Source of the DNA: Fibrobacter succinogenes
GTDB taxonomy: Bacteria; Fibrobacterota; Fibrobacteria; Fibrobacterales; Fibrobacteraceae
DNA: 52,916 nt
Direction of reading: 5' to 3'
Assembly: GCA_902799745.1 (NCBI GenBank)
Contig: CADCBQ010000018.1
Location: 1 to 52,916 of the forward strand
In this document: in pieces, positions 1 to 7,292 of the stretch
Numbering within the stretch: the stretch's first letter is position 1
Layout: each line of letters opens with the position of its first letter
Position numbers and translations under genes: made by a program
Notes under the pieces: model-generated
The model's database searches: none
Told to the model about the DNA's origin: nothing
The model's input: only the letters and a program-made list of their open reading frames with translations

Positions 1-547
1 GATTATCGAACCGACCCTCAAGGGCATGGCCGCCGAAGGCAAGCCTTACACGGGCGTGCTCTACGTGGGCATCATGGTGACTGCGAAGGGCCCGAAGGTC
101 GTGGAATACAACTGCCGCCTCGGTGACCCCGAATGCCAGATTGTGCTTCCGCTCTACGACGGCGATGTGCTCGCTTTGTTCGACGCTGCCGAAAAGGGCG
201 AACTCGCCAAACTCGGTGCCCCGAAGGCTCCGAAGGGCAGCTCCGCAATCGTGGTGCTTGCAAGCGCGGGTTATCCGGGCTCTTACGAAAAGGGCAAGGT
301 CGTCACGGGTATTGAAGAAGCCGAAAAGAACGGTGCCCAGGTGCTCCATGCCGGTACCAAGATGGCTGACGGCAAGCTGGTGACCAACGGTGGCCGCGTG
401 TTTGGCGTGGTGGGCCATGGCGAAACGCTCCAGGCCGCTCTCGACATCGCTTACGAAGCCGCCGAAAAGGTTCAGTTCGAAGGCAAGTTCTACCGCAAGG
501 ACATCGGCAAGAAGGGTTTGGCCCGTCTCGCCAAGATGGCGAAATAA
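1..547 (+). CDS. purD: Phosphoribosylamine-glycine ligase, C-terminal part (5' end outside window)
   Basis: The open frame enters from the left edge (first full codon at base 2) and stops at 545-547, so only about the last 181 residues are present. PurD is a cytoplasmic ATP-grasp enzyme that joins glycine to phosphoribosylamine in purine synthesis. The segment VEYNCRLGDPECQ matches the metal-binding end of the ATP-grasp fold (family form: EFNVRFGDPETQ), and the rest fits the C-terminal GARS domain, including a segment ending GVVGHGETLQAAL. purE starts 11 bases downstream, so the two are very likely co-transcribed. The internal ATG at 26 is not the start, because the reading frame and homology continue upstream of it. 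Identification is confident; completeness cannot be judged. Confidence 0.95.
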   Translation, partial: IIEPTLKGMAAEGKPYTGVLYVGIMVTAKGPKVVEYNCRLGDPECQIVLPLYDGDVLALFDAAEKGELAKLGAPKAPKGSSAIVVLASAGYPGSYEKGKVVTGIEEAEKNGAQVLHAGTKMADGKLVTNGGRVFGVVGHGETLQAALDIAYEAAEKVQFEGKFYRKDIGKKGLARLAKMAK

Positions 548-558
548 GAGGTAACAAA

Positions 559-1032
559 ATGGATTTGAAAGAAAATGCAAAGGTCGGTATCGTTGCGGGT
601 AGCAAGTCCGACCAGGAAACTGTAGATAAAATCACCGCCGTGCTCGACAGCTTCGGCATCGTGTGGGAATTCAACATTCTCTCCGCGCACCGCACCCCGA
701 ATGCCACCGCGAAGTATGCTCGCGAAGCCGCCGGGCGAGGCCTCCAGGTCCTCATCGGTGTTGCTGGCCTCGCTGCAGCCCTTCCGGGCGTGCTCGCAGG
801 GCACACGATTCTTCCGGTCATTGGCCTGCCCTGCGCCGGCGGCCCGCTCAACGGCGTCGATGCCCTGCACAGCATTGTGCAGATGCCCCCGGGAATCCCG
901 GTGGCAACGGTCGGCATCGGCAACGGCAAGAATGCCGGTTACCTCGCCGCCCACATCGTCGCCATCGCAGACCCCGCAGTTCGCGAGAAGCTCGTCGCTT
1001 ACCGCAAGGGCCTCGGAGACATCGAAGGCTAA
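559..1032 (+). CDS. purE: N5-carboxyaminoimidazole ribonucleotide mutase
   Basis: This 157-residue protein has the usual length of class I PurE, which moves the carboxyl group of N5-CAIR to C4 to give CAIR in purine synthesis. The GSKSD phosphate-binding loop lies near residue 15 and the class I SAHRTP motif with its catalytic histidine near residue 43. GIPVATVGIGNGKNAGYLA matches the C-terminal core. The start ATG is preceded by AGAGGTAACAAA, a good ribosome binding site 11 bases after the purD stop. One oddity: the segment usually reading AAHLPG reads AAALPG here, so a normally conserved histidine is alanine. The assignment as PurE is secure, and this change is a family-level deviation worth checking. 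Confidence 0.95.
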   Translation: MDLKENAKVGIVAGSKSDQETVDKITAVLDSFGIVWEFNILSAHRTPNATAKYAREAAGRGLQVLIGVAGLAAALPGVLAGHTILPVIGLPCAGGPLNGVDALHSIVQMPPGIPVATVGIGNGKNAGYLAAHIVAIADPAVREKLVAYRKGLGDIEG

Positions 1033-1827
1033 TTGAGAGTGGTTAGGAATAGTACAAAGTTCAGCTTCAAGATCGCCGCGCTTGTGGCGGTCTTTGTTGC
1101 TGTATGTTTCGCGGGCGAACCGAACTTGCCCGAAGTCAACGCTCCTTGGATGAAAGGCGAAAAGCTGACTTTCAGCCTCGGTTGGGGTTTCATTACGGCA
1201 GGTTCTGCGACGCTCGAAGTTCGTCCGACACTAGACGGCAAGACTGAATTCTTGACGTATGCGACGGGCAACAAGACAATCAATAAAATCTATCCGGTTA
1301 ACGATACGGTCTACACCCGTGTGCGCAACAAGGGCCTCATGACCGAAGTGTTCCGCAAGCGCTTGCACGAAGGCTCATTCCATAACACCTCCGTGATTCG
1401 CTTTGACCGCAAGGGCGAAAAGGCCTGGCTCTCGGACACGGTGTTCACCGATATGAAAACCCGCAAGGTCAAACGCTCTGCCGATACGGCAGTCGCGATT
1501 CAGGGTGCAGAACACAGCATCATGTCGGCGTTTTACCTGGTACGTACACTTCCGCTCAAAGTGGGCGAAACTTCCCGTTTTTCGGCGGTGAGTGGCAAAA
1601 AACGCTACGAACTTAAGGTGATTGTACATGGTCGCGAAACCATCAAGAGCGTACTTGGTGAAGTTCCCTGCGTTAAAGTGGAACCCGTTCTCGATGGCGA
1701 TGGCATTTTCGTGTCTAAAGGCCGCATTTTTATCTGGTTGACCGATGACGAACGCCGTATTCCGGTGCTTATGGAGTGCGAAATCGCGCTTGGTTCTATC
1801 AAGGCGAAATTGCTTGAGGCCAAATAA
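1033..1827 (+). CDS. DUF3108 family secreted protein
   Basis: This protein of about 264 residues begins with a basic stretch and a hydrophobic segment ending near CFAGEP, a likely signal peptide, so it is probably periplasmic. The body (MKGEKLTFSLGWGFITAGSATLEV, then VNDTVYTRVRNKGL and FRKRLHEG) fits the DUF3108 pattern, a mainly beta fold often found next to the cell envelope; its function is unknown. The start chosen is TTG at 1033, directly after the purE stop, with AAGG inside the end of purE as a possible ribosome binding site; GTG at 1039 is an alternative. The back-to-back placement suggests read-through transcription from purDE, but nothing links it to purine synthesis. Confidence 0.75.
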   Translation: MRVVRNSTKFSFKIAALVAVFVAVCFAGEPNLPEVNAPWMKGEKLTFSLGWGFITAGSATLEVRPTLDGKTEFLTYATGNKTINKIYPVNDTVYTRVRNKGLMTEVFRKRLHEGSFHNTSVIRFDRKGEKAWLSDTVFTDMKTRKVKRSADTAVAIQGAEHSIMSAFYLVRTLPLKVGETSRFSAVSGKKRYELKVIVHGRETIKSVLGEVPCVKVEPVLDGDGIFVSKGRIFIWLTDDERRIPVLMECEIALGSIKAKLLEAK

Positions 1828-1903
1828 TGGTAAAAATCCCTTCGAAAAGCGAGTTTTTTGCTTTTTTTACATTAAGTTTCGTGCGATTTGCGCACTTAAA
1901 AGT

Positions 1904-1911
1904 TATATTCG
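1904..1911 (+). promoter_or_regulatory. Candidate -7 promoter element (TATATTCG)
   Basis: TATATTCG lies 31 bases upstream of the start codon at 1943, in an AT-rich gap of about 115 bases. It resembles the TAnnTTTG -7 element recurring in front of other genes in this window. The assignment rests on pattern and position only. Confidence 0.4.
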
Positions 1912-1942
1912 CAAATGCGATTATATAATCTGAGGCTTTTTC

Positions 1943-2968
1943 ATGTTTAAGAAAGTACTTTTGTCTTTATGCTTGACCGCTTTCATGTCTTGGGCACAAG
2001 ACGACTTTGACGAGGACGACGAAGGCTTCGTTTCCGCTCCTGCCTCTGCTCAAGAAGATAATGGTGATGCTGCTCCGCATGCTACCATGGCCACGGGCGA
2101 TGACGAAGAAGAGGAAGAAGTCTACGATGTCGGTATAAACTCTGCCCAACGCCGCGAAATGGCCGAACGCAAGAAGTTCGAAGAAGAACAGCGTCAAGAT
2201 GAATATGCAAACTCGGAACGCCGCCGTGACTGGTTGCGCAACCGTTTGATTTTCCAGATCGGTATGGGTTCCCGTTATCCGATTATGGGTGAAACCGGTA
2301 TGGGTATGGGTATCGGTGCCGGTATCGAATACATTTTGCCGTTCCATTTGTCTCTGTACGGTTCCTTCGGTTTCTTGCCGAAGGGTACCGATAACGACTT
2401 CGATGAATGGGAACTTGAAGGCGGTACGGGTTACAAGGTCGGCTTGAACTACTACCTGTTCCCCAAGAACCCGCTTCACTTGGGCTTGTCTGTTTCTTAT
2501 GGTACGGTCTACTTTGACCACGATATCATCCCCGATGACAGCAAGGTTCGTGCTTTGATTAAGGTGGATGGTTTCCAGTTCGACGCTCTTATTACCTACT
2601 TGACTAACGAATGGTACTACTTGCAGTTCTCTATCGGTATGTACTATGCTCCGAAGCTGGCCAAGACTCCTAATACTTATTATGCAAGCACCGGTCAGGG
2701 TGACCAGGAAACGGATAACCCGAGCTTCCGTAAGCTAGAAACGCCGATGAAGGACTTGGAAGGCAATTACCAGAACATTTGGTTGGCTGACGGCGAAACT
2801 GGTGAATGGGGTTCCCGCGTCGTGGATCCGAAGGGCATGAGCAAGACGGGTATCGTGTTCGGTATCGCTATCGGTTACGCTCTGCCGGAACTCTTCCCGG
2901 ATGACACCGAAAAGCGCCGTCGTGAACGTGAAAAGGCTAGAGCCCGCTCTGGCGTTGCCGGTCGCTAA
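1943..2968 (+). CDS. Predicted outer-membrane beta-barrel protein with acidic N-terminal region
   Basis: I do not recognise a named family. The 341-residue product starts with a signal peptide (MFKKVLLSLCLTAFMSWAQ). A very acidic stretch rich in D and E follows (about residues 20-65), then a charged, probably helical region (about 70-100). The rest (about 105-320) has alternating aromatic/hydrophobic residues, glycines and short turns, for example IGMGSRYPIMGETGMGMGIG and EYILPFHLSLYGSFGFLP, as expected for a transmembrane beta-barrel. The last 20 residues are very basic. It is a single gene followed directly by a strong terminator. An outer-membrane location is inferred from composition; no function can be given. 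Confidence 0.65.
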   Translation: MFKKVLLSLCLTAFMSWAQDDFDEDDEGFVSAPASAQEDNGDAAPHATMATGDDEEEEEVYDVGINSAQRREMAERKKFEEEQRQDEYANSERRRDWLRNRLIFQIGMGSRYPIMGETGMGMGIGAGIEYILPFHLSLYGSFGFLPKGTDNDFDEWELEGGTGYKVGLNYYLFPKNPLHLGLSVSYGTVYFDHDIIPDDSKVRALIKVDGFQFDALITYLTNEWYYLQFSIGMYYAPKLAKTPNTYYASTGQGDQETDNPSFRKLETPMKDLEGNYQNIWLADGETGEWGSRVVDPKGMSKTGIVFGIAIGYALPELFPDDTEKRRREREKARARSGVAGR

Positions 2969-2984
2969 GATTTACATTGGCATT

Positions 2985-3014
2985 GAAAAAAGCTCCCAGC
3001 AGGGAGCTTTTTTT
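2985..3014. terminator. Bidirectional rho-independent terminator
   Basis: A perfect 7-bp stem, AGCTCCC (2991-2997) pairing with GGGAGCT (3002-3008), has a 4-base loop. A-rich bases lie on the left and T-rich bases on the right, so it can end both the rightward barrel gene and the leftward rimO/tRNA-Arg unit. Confidence 0.85.
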
Positions 3015-3015
3015 A

Positions 3016-3089
3016 TACCCTTGATGCGATTCGAACGCATGACCTTCAACTTCGGAGGCTGACACTCTATCCAACTGAGCTACAAGGGC
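3016..3089 (-). tRNA. tRNA-Arg (anticodon CCG)
   Basis: On the minus strand the sequence folds as a full 74-base cloverleaf: acceptor GCCCTTG with CAAGGGT, D-arm starting GCTCAGTTGG, anticodon loop CTCCGAA (anticodon CCG, reading CGG arginine codons), and T-arm ATGCG-TTCGAAT-CGCAT. The closing G1-U72 pair is a wobble. The 3' CCA is not encoded. The gene lies 21 bases downstream of rimO on the same strand and just before a terminator, so it may be processed from a rimO transcript. Confidence 0.93.
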
Positions 3090-3110
3090 GAGCGAATCAA
3101 AGATAGTAAA

Positions 3111-4421
3111 TTAAACCAACTTAACTATCAACTCGTGCGGTTCGGCGTCTACCACGAGCGCGTCGCGGAATTCGCCCACGTCAGCATCGCCTTCGAGTAC
3201 CTTCACGATATCATCGTTTTCCATGGAGTTGCCTTCGGTGCGGCCGTAGAAATGGTATTCGCTTTCTTCGGCAACCTGGTCGATGATAATGCGAACGGTC
3301 TTTCCAATCATCGCCTCGGCGTGTTCGGCATCGAGTTCTTCTTGCAAATCGTTCACGGCGTCGAGCCTTGCGCGGGCTTCGCTTTCATCGACAGTGGACA
3401 AGTCCATTTCCATCACGGGCGTGCCTTCTTCGGGGCTGAACACGAATCCGCCCAGGTGGTCGAACTGGATGTCTTCCAAGAGTTCCATCAGTTCTTCAAA
3501 GTCTTCGTGCGTTTCGCCGGGGAACCCGACAAGCACGGTGGTACGCAGCGTAACACCCGGAATACGTTCGCGAATCTTGTGTAGAATGTCGACGAGTTCT
3601 TTTTTGCGGTAGTTGCGCTTCATGTTCTTAAGCACATTGTCGCTTGCATGCTGAATCGGCATGTCCACGTATTTTACAAGGCGCGGCTCGGTTGCCATCA
3701 GGTCCAAAAGTTCGTCGTCCACAAACATCGGGTACCAGTAAAGTGTGCGGATCCACGGGATGTTCGTGTTGTCGAGAATTGCCTTCAAGAGCTGGGCGAG
3801 GGTGCCGCCCTTCTTGCCCTTTTCACGACCAAAGTAAGTTGTGTCTTGGGCGATAAGCGTAATTTCTTGAACGCCCTGCTTTTCGAGTTCCTGGGCTTCG
3901 GCGACAATGTCTTCGATGCTGCGAGAAACCTGCTTGCCGCGAATCAAGGGAATTGCGCAGTAGGCGCAGCGGCGGTTGCAACCTTCGGCAATCTTTAAGT
4001 AGGCGTGGTGCTTGAATCCGCCCAGGTTCATGCGCGGCAAGTTTTCTGCATCGCAAGTTTGCGGAGCCACGATTCCCATTTTCTTTAAAAGTTCGCCCGG
4101 CTTGTAGGTGCCTACCCAGTAATCGACTTCGGGAAGCTCCTTGATGAGCTCGTCGCCATAACGGCCCGAAAGACAACCCGATACAATCAGCTTCTGCTTC
4201 GGTTTTTTGCCGTTAATTTGTGCAAGAATCGCGTTGATGGATTCTTCCTTGGCGGCTTCGATAAATCCGCAGGTGTTCACCAAAATGTAGTCCGCCTTGG
4301 AGGCCGAGTCGCAGGTGGTAAAGCCTGCGTGCAGCATTTCACCGACCAGATTCTCTGCATCGACCTGGTTCTTGGCACATCCTAAGTGGACAACGAAAAC
4401 TTTGGGCTTTTTTGTAGGCAT
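3111..4421 (-). CDS. rimO: Ribosomal protein S12 methylthiotransferase RimO
   Basis: This 436-residue protein has the normal RimO length and order: an N-terminal UPF0004 domain with cluster-binding cysteines C15, C51 and C83, a radical-SAM core with C148-x3-C152-x2-C155 (CNRRCAYC), and a C-terminal TRAM domain ending near VVDAEPHELIVKLV. It adds a methylthio group to an aspartate of ribosomal protein S12, using two 4Fe-4S clusters and S-adenosylmethionine. HLGCAKNQVD and the acidic TRAM end favour RimO over its relative MiaB. No ribosome binding site precedes the ATG, and a TAAATTTG -7 element lies only 5 bases away, so the mRNA is probably leaderless. tRNA-Arg follows on the same strand. Confidence 0.95.
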   Translation of the reverse strand: MPTKKPKVFVVHLGCAKNQVDAENLVGEMLHAGFTTCDSASKADYILVNTCGFIEAAKEESINAILAQINGKKPKQKLIVSGCLSGRYGDELIKELPEVDYWVGTYKPGELLKKMGIVAPQTCDAENLPRMNLGGFKHHAYLKIAEGCNRRCAYCAIPLIRGKQVSRSIEDIVAEAQELEKQGVQEITLIAQDTTYFGREKGKKGGTLAQLLKAILDNTNIPWIRTLYWYPMFVDDELLDLMATEPRLVKYVDMPIQHASDNVLKNMKRNYRKKELVDILHKIRERIPGVTLRTTVLVGFPGETHEDFEELMELLEDIQFDHLGGFVFSPEEGTPVMEMDLSTVDESEARARLDAVNDLQEELDAEHAEAMIGKTVRIIIDQVAEESEYHFYGRTEGNSMENDDIVKVLEGDADVGEFRDALVVDAEPHELIVKLV

Positions 4422-4426
4422 GTTGC

Positions 4427-4434
4427 CAAATTTA
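4427..4434 (-). promoter_or_regulatory. -7 element of rimO; predicted leaderless start
   Basis: Read on the minus strand this is TAAATTTG, with only 5 bases (GCAAC) before the rimO ATG. With a -7 element this close, transcription would begin at or next to the start codon. No Shine-Dalgarno sequence is visible. Confidence 0.55.
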
Positions 4435-4501
4435 GAAAAAACATCTAGCCTTAAAAAGGTTATCTTTCGGTAGACAATAAAAATCTAAAAAAGGAGTAAC
4501 A

Positions 4502-4933
4502 ATGAAAGTTTTGGGAATCATCACCGTGTGTGCTTTGGCAATGGGCTTTGTCGCTTGTGATGGTGGCAACGGTACGTCGGGCGGAATGAAGTGTGAAGTG
4601 ACCCGTACCGAAACCACCGTGAAGGTGGTGAACGAAATGTCCGGTGTGGGGGGCTACTATGTAACCGTGACTGATCAAGGCGACCATGTGATCATCGAAA
4701 GCGAATACAGGTACAGCGACGCCTCCATGGCGGAACAGGCTTGCGAAGAACAGAAGCGCTACGCAAATTCCTGGCGCGATGGTTCCGTGACGGCAAAATG
4801 CTCGGGTAAAACGGTCACTGTCACCGAATACGATGAAGGCTCGCTGGATAGCCATCAGAGAAACTACGAGAATATGTGCGCAGATATGCTGAGCGGCGAT
4901 TATGACGATGATGACGAGGATTTCGATTATTAA
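4502..4933 (+). CDS. Small predicted lipoprotein
   Basis: This 143-residue protein carries a lipoprotein signal (MKVLGIITVCALAMGFVAC) with the lipid-modified cysteine at residue 19. The mature part starts with a G/N/T-rich linker, has a short mixed domain with several cysteines, and ends in a strongly acidic tail of aspartates (last 15 residues). AAGGAG stands 6 bases before the ATG. I recognise no family and can assign no function; export to a membrane face is well supported. It is transcribed alone, divergent from rimO. Confidence 0.7.
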   Translation: MKVLGIITVCALAMGFVACDGGNGTSGGMKCEVTRTETTVKVVNEMSGVGGYYVTVTDQGDHVIIESEYRYSDASMAEQACEEQKRYANSWRDGSVTAKCSGKTVTVTEYDEGSLDSHQRNYENMCADMLSGDYDDDDEDFDY

Positions 4934-4971
4934 AAATTGCTTTCATTTGTGCATAGGCAATTTCAATTATC

Positions 4972-4979
4972 TATATTTC
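4972..4979 (+). promoter_or_regulatory. Candidate -7 element upstream of frr
   Basis: TATATTTC, preceded by an AT-rich stretch, lies 45 bases before the frr start. The leader between them contains two or three imperfect copies of an AACTGATAACTAAAAACTA-like unit. No strong ribosome binding site is visible before frr. Confidence 0.4.
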
Positions 4980-5024
4980 GCAGCTAGTAACTGATAACTA
5001 AAAACTATTAACACGCAAAAAATT

Positions 5025-5558
5025 ATGGCAGAATATACCGAAAAAATGGAAAAGGCCATCGAGGCCACCGAACGTGAATTTTCGAAGATCCGCGCTGGTC
5101 AGGCTAGCCCCGCTATCCTGAACGATGTGCGCATCGACTACTACGGTACGCCGACTCCGATTTCCCAGGTGGCTAAGGTTTCTGTGCCCGAACCGCGCAT
5201 GCTGCTTGTGTCCCCGTGGGAAAAGACCATGGTCGACCCGATCGAAAAGGCTATCCTTGCCGCAAACATCGGCCTTACCCCGATGAAGGACGGCAACTGC
5301 ATCCGCGTGTCGCTCCCGATTCTTACCACGGAACGCCGTCAGGAATTGGCTAAGATCGCCCGCAAGCATGCCGAAGAAGGCCGCGTGGCTATCCGTAACA
5401 TTCGCCGCGATGCCAACGACGCCCTCAAGAAGAACAAGGACCTGCCCGAAGACGAAGTTAAGAAGCAGCAGGACGAAATCCAGAAGGCTACCGACAAGGC
5501 TATCGCCAAGATTGACAGTCTTCTCGCCGAAAAGGAAGCTGACATCCTCAAGGTGTAG
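5025..5558 (+). CDS. frr: Ribosome recycling factor
   Basis: This 177-residue protein closely fits RRF, which with EF-G splits the ribosome after termination. Its coiled-coil helices and small beta domain are recognisable: IRAGQASPAILNDVRIDYYG near residue 21, the LxVSPWEK strand near 60, and RRDANDALKKNKDLPEDEVKK near 130. Length is slightly under the usual 185. It opens a cluster frr-uppS-cdsA; the next start lies only 12 bases after its stop, so joint transcription is likely. In many bacteria frr sits beside uppS and cdsA, which supports the call. Confidence 0.96.
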   Translation: MAEYTEKMEKAIEATEREFSKIRAGQASPAILNDVRIDYYGTPTPISQVAKVSVPEPRMLLVSPWEKTMVDPIEKAILAANIGLTPMKDGNCIRVSLPILTTERRQELAKIARKHAEEGRVAIRNIRRDANDALKKNKDLPEDEVKKQQDEIQKATDKAIAKIDSLLAEKEADILKV

Positions 5559-5570
5559 TCCGGGGTTTGC

Positions 5571-6281
5571 GTGGCAAATCAGCTTAGACATGTAGCGATA
5601 ATTATGGATGGCAACGGGCGTTGGGCTCGTAGCCGCGGTCTCGAACGTTTTCTGGGCCACCGCAAGGGAACCCAGGCGACGATTGATGCCGTCGAAGTGG
5701 GCGTGAACCTCAAGCTTGAACACATGACGTTGTATGTGTTCAGTTCCGAGAACTGGGGCAGACCATCCAAGGAAGTGGATTACCTGATGAACCTCCTGAT
5801 TGAAATGGTGGTTAAGGAAATCCCTGACCTTATGGAGAAAAATGTAAAGCTTACGGTAATTGGAAACATGAACCGTTTGCCTGAAAAGCCCCGCGCAAGC
5901 TTGCAGTCCGCCATCGACAAGACTGCGAACAACACGGGTATGCAGTTGAACCTTGCCATCTCTTACGGTGGCAGGCAAGAAATTGTCGAAGCAACCCGCT
6001 CTATTGCCGCCCAAGTCGCATCGGGCGCTCTCAAGGTTGAAGATATCGACGAGACGCTCTTCGCTAAGAATTTGTATTTAAAAGGAGCTCCCGATCCGGA
6101 TCTCGTGATTCGTACCGGGGGAGAGTTCAGGCTTTCGAATTACCTGCTTTGGCAGGCTGCCTATAGCGAATTTTACGTGACGGATACGCTGTGGCCCGAC
6201 TTTACCAAAGAAGAATTCATGAAGGCTGTCGAGTTCTTTAATACTCGAGAAAGACGTTTTGGAAAGGTGTTGCATGAGTAA
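5571..6281 (+). CDS. uppS: Isoprenyl transferase (undecaprenyl diphosphate synthase)
   Basis: UppS adds isopentenyl units to farnesyl diphosphate to make the C55 carrier lipid for peptidoglycan and other surface polymers. The 236 residues contain the signature IIMDGNGRWA with the catalytic aspartate at residue 13, followed by the Z-type prenyl transferase core and the C-terminal RTGGEFRLSNYLLWQAAYSE motif. The start is GTG at 5571; the text HVAIIMDGNGR begins at residue 7, as is normal for the family, so this start is sound. The last 8 bases overlap the cdsA start, indicating translational coupling. Confidence 0.96.
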   Translation: MANQLRHVAIIMDGNGRWARSRGLERFLGHRKGTQATIDAVEVGVNLKLEHMTLYVFSSENWGRPSKEVDYLMNLLIEMVVKEIPDLMEKNVKLTVIGNMNRLPEKPRASLQSAIDKTANNTGMQLNLAISYGGRQEIVEATRSIAAQVASGALKVEDIDETLFAKNLYLKGAPDPDLVIRTGGEFRLSNYLLWQAAYSEFYVTDTLWPDFTKEEFMKAVEFFNTRERRFGKVLHE

Positions 6282-7155
6282 TCTCGCACAGCGTTTGATC
6301 ACGGCCTTTATCGCGATTCCTATTGTTTTCTTTTTGCTGTGGTTCAGCGATTACAGCCGTATTGGCCTGATGTGCTTCATGGCTGGTGTCGGTGCCTGGG
6401 AATGGGCTGGCATGGCCAGCAAAATGTACAAGGGCCCCGATACTCGTTATCTTTCTTTTGCCTCTTCTTTGGCCCTGACTTTGGCTTGGGCTCTTTCGAA
6501 GGGCGGCTATTTTGGTATGCCTGCCGTACCGTATGTGGTGGGCATGACCTTCCTTTTGATTTTTGCAATCTACATTGGTGTCGCTTACGCCAAGGTTGAA
6601 ATTGACCACTTGTTCCCGTGGCTTGTAATGCAACTCGCAGCTCCGCTTTATGTGGGTCTCTGGGGTGGCATGAACGTTCTCATGATGGGTAACGGCCAGG
6701 GCTTTGAACACTGCTATCCGTTTATTCTTGTAATGACGGGCGTGTGGCTTTGCGATACGGTGGCCTATTTCTTCGGTAAGTTTGCGGCAGGCAAGGGCCC
6801 CTTCGGTCGCCATCCGTTTGCGCCGAGCATTAGCCCGAAAAAGACCTGGGAAGGTTCTGTTGCCGGTTCTATTGCGACTGTTGCATGGGTGGCTTACTGG
6901 GCCAAGTGCAGTGCCGCTCTCGCATGCTTCAATGTGGAAATTGACCTTGCAAAGGCCATTGGCCTTGGCGTCTTGGTGACTGTTGCTGGCCAGGTGGGCG
7001 ATCTGTTGATGTCTGCCCTTAAGCGCTGGAGCGGTACCAAGGATTCCGGCAACCTGTTTGTCGGCCACGGTGGCGTGCTTGACCGCTGCGATTCCTTCTA
7101 CCTCGCAGCCCCAGCCCTCTACCTGCTGATGGATTTCTTCCAGAAGCTCGCTTAA
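6274..7155 (+). CDS. cdsA: Phosphatidate cytidylyltransferase
   Basis: CdsA is a membrane enzyme that makes CDP-diacylglycerol from phosphatidate and CTP. The 293-residue product is strongly hydrophobic, with about 7-8 membrane segments, and ends with the CDS signature SALKRWSGTKDSGNLF, followed by a GHGGVLDR segment. One position of the signature, usually P or G before the x-HGG, is valine here. The ATG at 6274 is chosen because it overlaps the uppS stop and begins MSNLAQRLITAFIAIP, a typical N-terminus; an upstream TTG at 6259 would add five residues. It ends the frr operon. Confidence 0.93.
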   Translation: MSNLAQRLITAFIAIPIVFFLLWFSDYSRIGLMCFMAGVGAWEWAGMASKMYKGPDTRYLSFASSLALTLAWALSKGGYFGMPAVPYVVGMTFLLIFAIYIGVAYAKVEIDHLFPWLVMQLAAPLYVGLWGGMNVLMMGNGQGFEHCYPFILVMTGVWLCDTVAYFFGKFAAGKGPFGRHPFAPSISPKKTWEGSVAGSIATVAWVAYWAKCSAALACFNVEIDLAKAIGLGVLVTVAGQVGDLLMSALKRWSGTKDSGNLFVGHGGVLDRCDSFYLAAPALYLLMDFFQKLA

Positions 7156-7197
7156 AATGTTTCCGAACATTTACGTTCGTTGTTTTCGCTAACAACG
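7155..7197. repeat. Two tandem hairpins after cdsA
   Basis: AAATGTT-TCCG-AACATTT (7155-7172) and CGTTGTT-TTCGCT-AACAACG (7178-7197) each form a perfect 7-bp stem. Neither has a clear T-tract, so they may stabilise the 3' end of the frr-uppS-cdsA mRNA or act as a weak terminator. Confidence 0.45.
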
Positions 7198-7292
7198 GAT
7201 ACTCTCGCGCGATTATTGCGAATGTCTTAGCCCATATATATATTATAATGGGGTAAAACATTAAAATCAATCACTAAAAAGGGTGTGAGTGT

